DNA of 64,000 bases from an uncultured Roseicyclus sp. (GCA_947494975.1 CANLXA010000003.1:558001-622000), one strand, 5' to 3'. Counted from the first letter of the stretch, positions 27,955-37,084 are shown. Numbers and translations are program-made. The notes: generated from the sequence alone by a model not told the origin.

Positions 27955-28851
27955 TTACGTGGTGCGGCGGCCCTCCCCGCGCGTAGGGGTGGCGTCGCCG
28001 ACATGGCCGGTGAAACGTCCGTGGAGATGGGCGAACTTGTTCATCCGCTCCTCGACCCCGGGGCCAAGCTCCATGAACACGGCGTTGACCAGCAGATTGG
28101 CGAGGCTCGCCATCTGTGCGGTCGATTCCCAGAACAGGTTGACCGCCGTGGGTACGACGAACATCTCGTTCGAAACGGCATGGCCCCAATCGCAATAGGG
28201 GTCGGTGATCAAGGTGACGGGAATACCGGCAGCCTTGGCGTCTTCGGCCAGCATCCGGGCGTGGCGCGAGTAACGACGCGCCTCGAAGATCACAAGCGCG
28301 GCGTCGTTGCCCTCCATCGCGAGGATCTCGGCGAAGTTTCCGGCGGCGAGATCCAGAAGATACACACCTTCGCGCAGATATTGCAGTTGGTTGACGAAGA
28401 TCTGGGCCATGCCGCGTTCGGTCTGGAACCCGGCGGCAAAGACATGCTTCGCCGTGGCCAGCCGCTTGACGGTATCATGCCATTCGGGGCTGTGGGCGGC
28501 TTCGTAAACCGCCACGAGCGCTGCCATTTCAAGCTCCAGCCCGCGCGTCAGCTGGTCTTCACCGGCCTTGGTGCGTTGCTGCAAGTCCCGCAACCGGTCA
28601 CCGATCAACCACGGCTGATCGCCCATGTCATTTTTCAGGTTCTGTTTAAGGTCCTTGAACCCATCATAGCCGATCGACCGGCAGAAGCGGCCAACGGTCG
28701 GCTCGCTCACCGCGACCTTGGCGGCAAGGCTGGCCGCCGTTTCGAAAGGCAGGGTGCCCATATCCGACAACATGTAATTCGCCAACGCGCGATCCGCCTT
28801 CGAGGCGGTTTGCAACGCCTCGGTCAGGCGGTCGCGCAAGGGTTTTGTCAT
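27955..28851 (-). CDS. MurR/RpiR-family transcriptional regulator
   Basis: A 298-aa regulator with an N-terminal RpiR helix-turn-helix (about 1-77; SLAAKVAVSEPTVGRFCRSIGYDGFKDLK) and a SIS domain (about 125-260; GNDAALVIFEARRYSRHA), which normally binds phosphosugars. It is first in the operon with the dipeptide transporter and probably controls it. In such transporter-linked RpiR proteins the SIS ligand is often not a sugar; it could be the imported compound or its product. Start has no strong competitor. Confidence 0.9.
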   Translation of the reverse strand: MTKPLRDRLTEALQTASKADRALANYMLSDMGTLPFETAASLAAKVAVSEPTVGRFCRSIGYDGFKDLKQNLKNDMGDQPWLIGDRLRDLQQRTKAGEDQLTRGLELEMAALVAVYEAAHSPEWHDTVKRLATAKHVFAAGFQTERGMAQIFVNQLQYLREGVYLLDLAAGNFAEILAMEGNDAALVIFEARRYSRHARMLAEDAKAAGIPVTLITDPYCDWGHAVSNEMFVVPTAVNLFWESTAQMASLANLLVNAVFMELGPGVEERMNKFAHLHGRFTGHVGDATPTRGEGRRTT

Positions 28852-28881
28852 GGCAGGGTTCCGATCAATTGCCGCCAGTTA

Positions 28882-28924
28882 GAAAGAAAACTTACAAATA
28901 GTCAACAAAATTAGTTTTTCTTGC
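28882..28924. promoter_or_regulatory. Putative RpiR operator pair
   Basis: In an unusually AT-rich patch of the divergent promoter, GAAAGAAAACTTAC (28882-28895) and, on the opposite strand, GCAAGAAAAACTAA (28911-28924) form two similar boxes facing each other. This sits 31-73 bp before the RpiR start and 75 bp before the divergent oxidoreductase, where an autoregulatory operator is expected. The consensus is my own reading. Confidence 0.4.
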
Positions 28925-28999
28925 AATACGTGCTGGATGAGCGCCTTGTAACGCATCGGCCCATCTTGTGGTCGCGCGCCCAGAGAAGGCCCGACCAGC

Positions 29000-30112
29000 A
29001 TGATCTATGATTTCCTTGTGATCGGGGGCGGCATTTCAGGCGCGTCAGTCGCCTATGAGCTTGCCGATACAGGCCGCGTTCTTGTTCTGGAGGCCGAGAC
29101 GTCACTGGGCTACCACAGCACCGGGCGCTCGGCCGCACTCTTCACCCGGAACTATGGTGGCCCCGTCGTCCGACAGATCAACGCGGCCAGCGCGCCCTTC
29201 TTCGCCTCACCGCCCGATGGCTTTTGTGACGCTCCGCTTCTTACCCCGCGCGGCGCACTGACCGTGGCTGACGCGGATAGCCTTGATCGCCTGCCGCCCC
29301 TTCTGATGCTGTCGGAACCCGGCGAGGCCGTGATCGAGATCACGCCCAGGGAGGCTCTTGATCTGGCCCCGTATCTAAGGCCCGACCGCATCGCAGGCGC
29401 GGTTTTCGAGGCAAACGTCACCGACATCGACGTTGCGGGCCTGCATCAGGGATATCTCAAAGGCACCAGGCAGCGCGGCGGTACGATTGCCACCGGTGAG
29501 CCCGTGACGGCACTTCTACGCCAGGCCGATATCTGGGAGGTGACGACCCCAAATCGGACCTACCGGACAAAAATCATCGTGAACGCCGCGGGAGCGTGGG
29601 CAGACGAGATCGGAACACTGGCTGGCGCTCGACGGATCGGCCTGGTGCCCATGCGCCGGACGGGCATCATCGTCGATGCGCCCGACGGACTCGACCTTAC
29701 CGCAAGCCCTGCCGTCGATTTCGCCGCGTCGGGTGCGTATGTCAAACCCGATGCGGGCAAGCTCATGGCGTCACCCGGCGATGCGACGCCGACCAGTCCA
29801 CAAGACGTGCGCCCGGAAGAACTCGATATCGCCCATCTTGCCCATTGGATCGAAACCGAAACCCTGATCCCGGTGCGCCGGATCTCGCATTCATGGGCGG
29901 GGTTGCGAAGCTTCGTGCCGGATGAAGCACCGGTTGTCGGGTTCGATGGCAACATACCGGATTTCCTGTGGCTTGCGGGGCAAGGCGGCTATGGGATCAT
30001 GATGGCACCCGCACTCGCCAAACTGGCGGCGGGCCTTGTGCTGGGGCGGAAGGATACGGGCCAAGCCGGACTGAACGCTGCCGCGATCTCTCCGCGGCGG
30101 CTGAGTGTCTGA
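29000..30112 (+). CDS. FAD-dependent amino-acid oxidoreductase (DauA/DadA-like)
   Basis: A 370-aa flavoenzyme of the DAO family. The N-terminal FAD fold reads DFLVIGGGISGASVAYELA, followed by GYHSTGRSAALFTRNYG, a string typical of FAD-dependent D-arginine dehydrogenase (DauA). The C-terminus has AGLRSFVPDEAPVVGFD and WLAGQGGYGIMMAPALA. It probably oxidises a D- or N-alkyl amino acid to the keto acid and ammonia, passing electrons to the respiratory chain. It is divergent from the RpiR-dpp operon and probably shares its control, which would place it downstream of uptake and M81 hydrolysis. Confidence 0.85.
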   Translation: MIYDFLVIGGGISGASVAYELADTGRVLVLEAETSLGYHSTGRSAALFTRNYGGPVVRQINAASAPFFASPPDGFCDAPLLTPRGALTVADADSLDRLPPLLMLSEPGEAVIEITPREALDLAPYLRPDRIAGAVFEANVTDIDVAGLHQGYLKGTRQRGGTIATGEPVTALLRQADIWEVTTPNRTYRTKIIVNAAGAWADEIGTLAGARRIGLVPMRRTGIIVDAPDGLDLTASPAVDFAASGAYVKPDAGKLMASPGDATPTSPQDVRPEELDIAHLAHWIETETLIPVRRISHSWAGLRSFVPDEAPVVGFDGNIPDFLWLAGQGGYGIMMAPALAKLAAGLVLGRKDTGQAGLNAAAISPRRLSV

Positions 30113-30166
30113 GTGTCAAATGAGATGGCACGAGGCGCGACCCAAGGGCGCCGAACCACCGCTCGG

Positions 30167-31195
30167 TCAAACCGGAAAGGTGCGGGCCTCCGCAAACGTT
30201 ACGAGCTTGCCGCGGGTTTCATCCCAAAGGTGAAGCCGCGCACAGCGGAAGCTTTCCCAAAGTGTGATCCGCTTGGACTGCGCCAGCACATCGTGGTCCC
30301 GGATCACCTCATCAAGGCGATAGAACGGGATACGGCTGGCCAGGTGATGCACGTGATGCACGCCGATATTGCCGGTGATCCAGCGCAGGATACCGGGCAG
30401 CGCATAGTGCGAGCTGCCCTCAATCGCCGCATCCTGAACGCTCCAGTCTTCTTCGCGCTGCCAGCTGGTTTCCTCAAACTGATGTTGCACGTAAAAGAAC
30501 CACATGCCGGTGGTTGCCGCGAGGAGCATCGTTGGCAGGAAGACGAACAGCAAGACATCCCAGCCCCCCAGCCACACGATTGTTGCAAGGATCACTCCGA
30601 TCGCGGCATTTGTCGCTAGCGCACTGAGCCAATAGCGCCAGCCGGATCGCATCAATCCGACCGGTAGCCGGTTCTGGAGAAAAAACGTGTAAAACGGTAC
30701 AACACCAAACAGGAAAATCGGATTGCGCACGAGGCGATAGAGGCCCCGTCCCACCCAACCCTTTGCCTGATATTCCTTGACCGTCAGGGTCGGGAGATCA
30801 CCGACGCCCCGACGGTCCAGATTACCGGATGTTGCGTGGTGAACGGAGTGGTTTTGCCGCCAAACATCATAGGGCGTCAGCGTCAGGACGCCGATCCCCC
30901 GCCCCAGCCAGTCGCACAGGCGCCGGTTGCGGAACAGGGAGCCGTGGCCGCAATCGTGCTGGATCATGAACAAGCGGACCAGAAACGCCGCATTGCCCAA
31001 CGCCAGAACAAAGGCCAGCGGAATGCTGATCGACAGCATCCACCAGGCCACCGCCCAGGTCGCGACAAACGGTGCAAGCGTCACGACCAGCTCGAAGAGG
31101 CTTCGCGCCGGATCCGGCGTGCGATATCGGGCCAGGACGCGGCTCCATTGGGACGGGCTGAGTGGCGGCTGGGGCATGGGGAATGTCTCGGTCAT
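30167..31195 (-). CDS. Membrane fatty acid desaturase
   Basis: A 342-aa di-iron membrane desaturase. The three histidine boxes are present: HDCGHGS, HSVHH and HVHHL. Four helices are arranged in the usual two pairs. I chose the ATG at 31195 (MTETFPMPQPPL) since the longer frame overlaps the cold-shock gene with low-complexity Pro/Ser residues. It probably introduces double bonds into membrane lipids (family includes delta-9 and omega-type enzymes; specificity is not readable). It is 40 bp behind a CspA gene, so low-temperature induction is plausible. Confidence 0.9.
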   Translation of the reverse strand: MTETFPMPQPPLSPSQWSRVLARYRTPDPARSLFELVVTLAPFVATWAVAWWMLSISIPLAFVLALGNAAFLVRLFMIQHDCGHGSLFRNRRLCDWLGRGIGVLTLTPYDVWRQNHSVHHATSGNLDRRGVGDLPTLTVKEYQAKGWVGRGLYRLVRNPIFLFGVVPFYTFFLQNRLPVGLMRSGWRYWLSALATNAAIGVILATIVWLGGWDVLLFVFLPTMLLAATTGMWFFYVQHQFEETSWQREEDWSVQDAAIEGSSHYALPGILRWITGNIGVHHVHHLASRIPFYRLDEVIRDHDVLAQSKRITLWESFRCARLHLWDETRGKLVTFAEARTFPV

Positions 31196-31235
31196 CGCGA
31201 CGGGGCGCCCCGTGGGAGCGCCCGGTGCATTGAGG

Positions 31236-31442
31236 TCAGGCGAGGGCGATGTTGGTTGCGCTTTCGCGCCCATCGCGTCCGGCTTCGACGTCGAAGGTTA
31301 CCTTCTGGTCGTCAGCAAGGGTGGTCAGACCCGCCTGCTCTACCGCGGAGATGTGCAAAAACACATCCTTGCCGCCCGTTTCCGGCGCGATAAAGCCGAA
31401 GCCCTTGGAAGAATTGAACCATTTCACTGTGCCATTGGCCAT
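31236..31442 (-). CDS. CspA-family cold shock protein
   Basis: A 68-aa cold-shock-domain protein. The two RNA-binding motifs are seen in KWFNSSKGFGFIAPETG and KDVFLHISAVEQAGL. The ATG at 31442 has AAGGA 8 bp upstream and gives the exact family start ANGTVKWFN. It acts as an RNA chaperone. Upstream of a desaturase gene on the same strand, it may form a cold-response transcript. Confidence 0.95.
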   Translation of the reverse strand: MANGTVKWFNSSKGFGFIAPETGGKDVFLHISAVEQAGLTTLADDQKVTFDVEAGRDGRESATNIALA

Positions 31443-31699
31443 GTGAGTATTCCTTATTGATCGCTGCCCACGGAGCGCGGCAGCCCGGCTTGTCACAACT
31501 AGATCGAGCGCTGTGAGCCAGTGAAGGAAAACAGATGGTCGAAATCGAATTCTGTAGCCAGACTTACATGACCACCGAACGGCCCAGTTGCAAGGGGCAT
31601 CGGCCCTGAGTGTCCAAGCTTTCCTTTGCCATTGATGGGGTCGTCCTGTAGGGATCGCGCGTTGCCGGATACCCCGGCGGCCCGAAAAGGAATGCCAGA

Positions 31700-31834
31700 A
31701 TGTCGTTCAACGACTTGGCGAAGAAGGAAGCTGCCGCGAAGCAGGCCTCCCAATCAAAAGACCCAAAAGAACAAGCTGCCGCAAAGGAGCGCCTCTCATC
31801 CGACGCGACGGCCGAAGGCCCATCGACGGACTAA
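31700..31834 (+). CDS. Small charged protein (44 aa)
   Basis: A short gene with AAAAGGA 9 bp before its ATG. The product begins SFNDLAKKEAAAKQAS and is almost entirely hydrophilic, with alternating Lys/Glu/Ala (about residues 5-35) suggesting a single amphipathic or disordered helix. No Cys, aromatic core or signal. I do not recognise a named family. Codon choice and the clean ribosome site support it as real; its role is unknown. Confidence 0.55.
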   Translation: MSFNDLAKKEAAAKQASQSKDPKEQAAAKERLSSDATAEGPSTD

Positions 31835-32007
31835 ACCGAGCAGTCCCGGGCTCTTGGCCCGCTCGACTAATCCACCGTTTCTATTGGCGTATCGCCAACA
31901 AGAAAGGCCGGCTGCGCCCACACATCCTGCCATTGGATCAGACCAGCTCATCCGATTGCAAATAAGCAAAACCCGACCAATCGGCCGTTGGCCAGAAAGA
32001 CGCACCG

Positions 32008-32613
32008 ATGGCACCAATCAAGATCGTTGGCCGAATGTTATGTCTGTCACTTACATCCCAACGCACGCTTCTGGCCGGGCTGCTGATGGCCCTTGCGCTG
32101 CCGGTTCTTGCACAAGACGGCACCGGACCACTGCCCGAGAATGCCCAGACGCGCAGTTTTGGCGGCGGATGGGATTGTGATGTTGGATATCGAGTAGAGG
32201 GCGTTGAATGCCTCGCAATTGACGTTCCCGAAAACGCTTACGCCACAGAACGGTCCTATGGCACCGGCTGGGCCTGTCGGCGTGGATACCAAATGGCGGG
32301 AGGAACATCCTGTGAGCCGATCCCCGTTCCCGAAAACGCCTTCTTGAGTGAGTCCACCCATGGCTGGCATTGCGAACGCGGATACCGACGAGAGCGCGAT
32401 GCCTGTATCGCCGTGGTTTTGCCTGATCACGCCTATCTGGCAGCGGACACCACAGGGTCAGGATGGCGCTGCGAGCGTGGATACGAGGCTCAGGGCGATA
32501 CCTGCCTGGAGATCGATCTGCCGCAAAACGCGCATCTCGACCGGACAGGTAACGGATGGCGTTGTGACCGCAACTTTCAGCTCTCCGGTGGGTCTTGTGT
32601 CCTCGGACGGTAA
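32008..32613 (+). CDS. Secreted five-repeat cysteine protein
   Basis: A 201-aa exported protein with a signal peptide ending near ALALPVLAQ (an internal ATG at 32035 would also start it). After it come five tandem units of about 30-34 residues with the pattern P-x-N/H-A-[YFH]...G-W-x-C-x-x-[GN]-[YF]...C, for example PENAYATERSYGTGWACRRG and PQNAHLDRTGNGWRCDR. Each unit has two Cys, suggesting one disulfide per unit in the periplasm or outside. I do not recognise a characterised family. No neighbour points to a function. Confidence 0.7.
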   Translation: MAPIKIVGRMLCLSLTSQRTLLAGLLMALALPVLAQDGTGPLPENAQTRSFGGGWDCDVGYRVEGVECLAIDVPENAYATERSYGTGWACRRGYQMAGGTSCEPIPVPENAFLSESTHGWHCERGYRRERDACIAVVLPDHAYLAADTTGSGWRCERGYEAQGDTCLEIDLPQNAHLDRTGNGWRCDRNFQLSGGSCVLGR

Positions 32614-32827
32614 TCAGCGCAAGCAAGGCGTATTGGCGCATCAGACATGTGCATGAGCATCGCGTGCCGCAACCTTCGAGCCCCGCGCGCGGGTTGGTCG
32701 CAGATCGCCGTAGAGATGCCTCACCCTGAATTCGGCGTGCTCTCAAATCGTGGTAATCCGTAGGTCTCTACAACGCACAGGGTGTTCACAGGAACCGCGT
32801 GCCTCTATCGGCACAAGTGCCTAACGC

Positions 32828-33493
32828 CTAAAGAATCCCGTGTTTCTCGAAAACCTCGGCAAGGCTGCGCCCCGCCCGAAGCTCGTCGCGCACGGTATTC
32901 TCTGATCGGACCTTGTCGAGAGCACCCGCCACCACGTCGTCAATACGATCCCGGGGAATGAACACGATGCCATCAAGGTCTGCGATGACCAGATCGCCTG
33001 AATTGACCAGCACGCCGCCGATAACACCCGGCACGTCATACCACATCATCTTGCCCCGATACTTGGTATCCGCCGGATTGCGCCCGCCACAAAACACCGG
33101 ATAGCCCATATCGCAGATCATCCGGACGTCCCGGACGCAGCCATCTGTGATACATCCCGCACTTTGCAGCACCTGGGCGCGGGTCGACAACAACTCCCCC
33201 CAAGGGGCGATGCCGAGGTTGCCATTGCACGAGATCACGGGAACATCGCCCGGCGCCAAATCGTCCACCAAGGCGATTTCATGTTCGTAAACATCCACCT
33301 GCGCATCGTCGTGATAGATCGGCATGTAAAGACCGACCCGAGCATATCCGAAAATCGTCATATCATCGGCCAGTGGCGCAAGCCCTGGCGCCACGGCCTG
33401 ATTGCGCAAGCCCAGGCCGTCGAGCGTATCGCAGACCACCGCAGAATAAAGCTCGGCCTTGCAGGTTTCCAGAATATCGAGGCGGTTCGTCAT
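32828..33493 (-). CDS. RraA-like / 4-hydroxy-2-oxo-acid aldolase family protein
   Basis: A 221-aa protein of the RraA/HMG aldolase family. Motifs: AVVCDTLDGLGLRNQ near the N-terminus, GDVPVISCNGNLGIAPWGELLSTRA, and the core GCITDGCVRDVRMICDMGYPVF with the catalytic-type D-x-x-x-R (GCVRD) substrate/metal site, then NSGDLVIADLDGIVFIP. Start at 33493 has AAAGGAAA upstream; the frame runs longer but without similarity. In this catabolic setting an aldolase or decarboxylase for a hydroxy-oxo acid is more likely than RNase E regulation. Confidence 0.85.
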   Translation of the reverse strand: MTNRLDILETCKAELYSAVVCDTLDGLGLRNQAVAPGLAPLADDMTIFGYARVGLYMPIYHDDAQVDVYEHEIALVDDLAPGDVPVISCNGNLGIAPWGELLSTRAQVLQSAGCITDGCVRDVRMICDMGYPVFCGGRNPADTKYRGKMMWYDVPGVIGGVLVNSGDLVIADLDGIVFIPRDRIDDVVAGALDKVRSENTVRDELRAGRSLAEVFEKHGIL

Positions 33494-33978
33494 GGGCTTT
33501 CCTTTGAGACGTCTCGGTTTTGCGTGGATCTCTTTCAAAGCGGCTGATCCGGCCCCTGCGCTTGCATGGCATCTCTCGACCAAGGCAGGGTGCGCGTCGA
33601 AGGTTAGTCCATGATTGCTGCGGGTTCCATCGCGATGAGTGCGTCTTTCACGGGCGGCCGCTCCGTCTGGTTCACCGCACCCCGGTCCGCGTCGCGGCCT
33701 CGGCCAGTCCGCGCCATAGCCCGCCCGCATCTTTTCGCGACGGAGGATGTAATAGGTTTCAGACAGATCAACCGTCGTGGGGATCGGCGAAAGGGCATTG
33801 GTCTCCCGCATCAGCAACGCAACTGTGACGCGCGGCGTGAAGCGCCGTTTTCTCCGCAAGCCCCGTCATCTCTGCACTTTCCAAAGTCGTCGCCGCGAGA
33901 CAACCATGCGGCACGGTAAGACGCATGTCGCCTCCGACGCACCATCACGGGCGACTGGCCCGACACAAGAGAGCCACC
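33494..33978. other. Divergent intergenic region with possible gene remnant
   Basis: The 485 bp between the RraA-like and AstE-like genes has no complete gene. On the minus strand, about 33700-33830, a short frame reads like protein (ALSPIPTTVDLSETYYILRR) without start or known domain, so it may be a decayed gene. Otherwise this should contain two promoters. Confidence 0.35.
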
Positions 33979-34926
33979 ATGATCCCTCCGGGACTGATCG
34001 AGACCTCGTATCCCACCGCCCTGCCCGACCATCCCTTGCGCGTCTTCACGATGACGGGCGCGCGGCCGGGTCCGACCCTGGCCATGATCGGCGCGGTGCA
34101 TGGGGATGAGTTGGAGGGGCCACTGACCCTGTCGGCGCTCATGCGCGACCTCCATCCGGCGGATCTCAGGGGGCAATTGATCCTGTGCCCTGCAGCGAAC
34201 CCGGAAGCGCTTGCGGCCACTACACGCTGCTCGCCGTCGGATGGGCGCAATCTGGCGCGGTGCTTTCCGGGTGATCCGGCTGGGTCCCCCACGGAAATTC
34301 TGGCCGACCTTATCGCGCGGCACGTCATCCGGCCCGCCGACGCTCTCATTGATCTGCATAGCGGCGGCGGCCCGATCGAATGCCCTGTCTTCGCGGGCTA
34401 CGGCGACGCCCCGGAAACGCGAGGCGCAAACCTTGCCATGGCCCGCGCCTTCCGGGCGCCCGTCATCTGGCGACACCCCGCACCACTGGCCGCAGGTCGC
34501 ACCTTGTCCGAAGCGGAAGCCAACGCCATCCCCGCGATCTATGTCGAGGCAGGCGGCGGAATCTTCCCATCTGCGCGGGTCCTCGCGGCCTACGCATCCG
34601 GCATTCGAGGTGTCATGGCGGAGCTTAGGATGATTGACGCAGCGCCCGAGCGGGACGCAATCGCCCCACTCCGCGTGACCGGCGACGGCGATCTGGATGC
34701 GGCGGTCACAGCGCCCCTATCCGGCCTCTGCATCTGCCGCATTCGCCTTCTGGACCGGATCAGCAGCGGACAGGCCTGCTTCGACATCACCGATATCAAC
34801 GGACAATTCCTGCGCACCGTCACCGCGCGGATGGCCGGGACGGCCATGTTTCTTCGGCGCAGTAGATGGGTATCAAAAGGCGATCTGCTGATGGCACTTG
34901 CCACGCCGGACGATGAACGGCCATGA
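33979..34926 (+). CDS. Succinylglutamate desuccinylase/aspartoacylase-like (AstE/AspA, M14) hydrolase
   Basis: A 315-aa zinc hydrolase of the AstE/AspA group, which cleaves N-acyl groups from amino acids or related compounds. Zinc residues are visible in IGAVHGDELEGPL (His and Glu) and DALIDLHSGGG (His). CPAANPEALAATTR and DGRNLARCFPG are also family blocks; a lipoyl-like C-terminal domain follows (about 235-310; ISSGQACFDITDINGQF). The ATG at 33979 gives the family N-terminus. Specific substrate unknown; a neighbour set of small-molecule catabolic enzymes suggests an N-acyl amino acid or ectoine-like metabolite. Confidence 0.82.
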   Translation: MIPPGLIETSYPTALPDHPLRVFTMTGARPGPTLAMIGAVHGDELEGPLTLSALMRDLHPADLRGQLILCPAANPEALAATTRCSPSDGRNLARCFPGDPAGSPTEILADLIARHVIRPADALIDLHSGGGPIECPVFAGYGDAPETRGANLAMARAFRAPVIWRHPAPLAAGRTLSEAEANAIPAIYVEAGGGIFPSARVLAAYASGIRGVMAELRMIDAAPERDAIAPLRVTGDGDLDAAVTAPLSGLCICRIRLLDRISSGQACFDITDINGQFLRTVTARMAGTAMFLRRSRWVSKGDLLMALATPDDERP

Positions 34927-34939
34927 ACGCGCGTGGCTC

Positions 34940-35794
34940 TCACGACGGCAATCTGACCCGGTTGGGCGGCAGGCCTTTGGCACCGGTGTCGACGGCAAAC
35001 AACCGACCGGCATGTGGGTCGCTCTCATCGTCACAGGCGGTCGTGATGAACAGCGTTCCGAGATCCGCCCCGCCAAACGCGCAACTGGTGACCAGCGGCG
35101 TCGGAACCCGGATACGGCCAAGTTCTGCACCGTCAGGCGCGAAGCAAATCACGGTTGATTGCCCCCAAACCGCGAGCCAGACGCAGCCCTGTTCATCGAC
35201 ACAAAGCCCATCTGGCAAGTACGCCTCGGGCAGCGATACCCACGGCCTGCGACCGGCCAGTGAGCCCGTATCTTCATCATAGTGGAATATGTCGATGCGA
35301 TGGGTCATGGAATCCGCGTAGTAGAGCCGTGATCCGTCCGGGCTCCAACCCAGGCCGTTGGACATCGACACACCGGGTGCCATTTCCGCAAATTCCCAAC
35401 CTGCCTCGTACCGCCATAGGCCGGCATTCCAATGGCCCTCTGCCGTCGCCGTGCCGACCCAGAGCCGGCCCGCCGCATCGGGCTTGCCGTCGTTGAACCG
35501 CCCGACACTCTGTTCGGGAAGGGACGCAATAGCGCGGAGATCACCCTGCTTTGACATGGCCACCAGATCCTGGCCAATTGCCAGAAGCAATTCGTCGGCG
35601 TCCGTCAGGGCCACGCAACCCGGGGCACCGGGCAGATCGCGCTGCGTCGTCTCGCCGGATGCCACATCCGTGGTGTATAGGCGGTGCAACCGTATATCTA
35701 TCCAGATCAGCCTGTTCCGCAACGCGTCCCAGACCGGGCCCTCGCCCAACCCCGCGCGCACCTCTCCAACCTGTTCGACCGTTGCTCCATTCAT
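34940..35794 (-). CDS. SMP-30/gluconolactonase/LRE family protein
   Basis: A 284-aa six-bladed beta-propeller, likely a sugar-acid lactonase. Family residues: GLGEGPVWD (metal Glu), RFNDGKPDAAGRLWVGT (Asn and Asp), SMSNGLGWSPDGSRLYYADS (Asn) and YLPDGLCVDEQGCVWLA (Asp). These are the divalent metal ligands and substrate-lid positions. The ATG at 35794 matches family start (VGEVRAGLGEGPV). It hydrolyses a lactone to an aldonate. Oriented convergent with the AstE-like gene, divergent from the PLP enzyme. Confidence 0.9.
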   Translation of the reverse strand: MNGATVEQVGEVRAGLGEGPVWDALRNRLIWIDIRLHRLYTTDVASGETTQRDLPGAPGCVALTDADELLLAIGQDLVAMSKQGDLRAIASLPEQSVGRFNDGKPDAAGRLWVGTATAEGHWNAGLWRYEAGWEFAEMAPGVSMSNGLGWSPDGSRLYYADSMTHRIDIFHYDEDTGSLAGRRPWVSLPEAYLPDGLCVDEQGCVWLAVWGQSTVICFAPDGAELGRIRVPTPLVTSCAFGGADLGTLFITTACDDESDPHAGRLFAVDTGAKGLPPNRVRLPS

Positions 35795-35992
35795 AGGACC
35801 CAGCCCCTTCCCCTTGTCCGAGCGTAGGGTAGCACCCCTGCGTACCACAACGAATGTCTGTCAGTCGGTGTCCGTCATCTGGTTTCATCTGTCAGACCGG
35901 CAGGGTTCAAACACACCGCCACCGCCAATGCGAAACTTGCTTTTCGGCCGCCGCAGCCCTAGCCTTCAGGCCTACTCAGAACGGGATTTGGG

Positions 35993-37084
35993 ATGTCAGG
36001 TGACGGCCTTAGCCGGCGCTATGCAGGCTTTCTGCCGAAGATCGCCGGGGCCGGGCCGGTCGATCTCGGCCAGGGGTCCACGCCGCTTGTGCGCAGCCGG
36101 TCCATCGGCCCCAAGGCCGACATCCCGAACCTGATGTTCAAGATGGAACACCTGAACCCCACCGGGTCCTACAAGGATCGGTTTGCCAGTTTTGCGATCG
36201 GGCGCGCACGGGCATCAGGCGCAAACAGGTGCCTCGCCACATCCTCCGGCAATACCGGGGCGGCGCTTGCGGCCTACGCGGCGGCGGCGGGTCTGGATTG
36301 TGCGCTCTATGTCTCGGAAAACGCGCCCGAGGGGAAACTCGCCCAGATGCTTGCCTATGGCGCTCAGGTCTACCGCGTCGACCGCTTCACCATTGATCCC
36401 GAAGAAAGCTCCGCGATCTCGGATCTGCTGGAACAGGAAGCGGCACGCAGAGGCCTGGAATTGTTCATCACGGCCTATGCCGTGTGTCCCGAAGCGATGG
36501 AGGGCATCAAGACCATTGCCCATGAGCTTCATGAGGATACACCAGCCGCCACGGATATCTTTGTGCCCGTCGGCGGTGGCGGTTTGCATGTCGCAATTTC
36601 GCGCGGATATGAGGATGTTGCCGCTCTCGATGCCGACGCCGCGCCGCCCCGTATCCACGCAGTGCAGCCCTCCGGCAACGATACAGTCGCAACACCCCTG
36701 CGGCGCGGCGAGACGCAGGCCCGACCCGTCAGCACGTCGACCTCCATCAGCGGGCTTGGTGTCGGGTTCATCCTCGATGGTCATGATGTCATCCGACACG
36801 CCCGCGCGACCGGCGGTCAGGGCTTTGTCATCGATGAAGACGAGATACAGAGGGTTCAGCGCAGGCTGGCCCGCGAAGAGGGTATTTTGGTGGAACCAGC
36901 TGGGGCAGTCAGCGTCGCCGGGGCGCTTGCCGCCGCGCAAGAGGGAGAGATTTCGGGCGATGGCCCCGTGGTCTGTATCCTTACCGGACACGGCTTCAAA
37001 GACCCCGGCACGCTGCACAACATCGGTGGGGATGCCGTGCGGATCGGGCGCGCAGACATTATCGGAACGTTTGAACATGACTGA
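35993..37084 (+). CDS. PLP-dependent threonine synthase-like lyase
   Basis: A 363-aa fold-type II PLP enzyme. PLP lysine lies in EHLNPTGSYKDRFASFA; SSGNTGAALAAYAA is the phosphate-side Asn loop, and PVGGGGLHVAI the glycine-rich phosphate-binding loop. It resembles threonine synthase/threonine dehydratase/diaminopropionate lyase-type proteins and is shorter than true threonine synthases of bacteria (~430 or more). In a catabolic cluster it may act as a beta-eliminating lyase. Its last 8 bp overlap the SDR gene. Confidence 0.82.
   Translation: MSGDGLSRRYAGFLPKIAGAGPVDLGQGSTPLVRSRSIGPKADIPNLMFKMEHLNPTGSYKDRFASFAIGRARASGANRCLATSSGNTGAALAAYAAAAGLDCALYVSENAPEGKLAQMLAYGAQVYRVDRFTIDPEESSAISDLLEQEAARRGLELFITAYAVCPEAMEGIKTIAHELHEDTPAATDIFVPVGGGGLHVAISRGYEDVAALDADAAPPRIHAVQPSGNDTVATPLRRGETQARPVSTSTSISGLGVGFILDGHDVIRHARATGGQGFVIDEDEIQRVQRRLAREEGILVEPAGAVSVAGALAAAQEGEISGDGPVVCILTGHGFKDPGTLHNIGGDAVRIGRADIIGTFEHD

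Noticed and set aside
33604-33859. N-terminal extension of the RraA-like frame
   Set aside because: The reading frame is open to 33859 but the extension has no family similarity, and a strong ribosome site marks the ATG at 33493. The upstream part may be a remnant of another gene.
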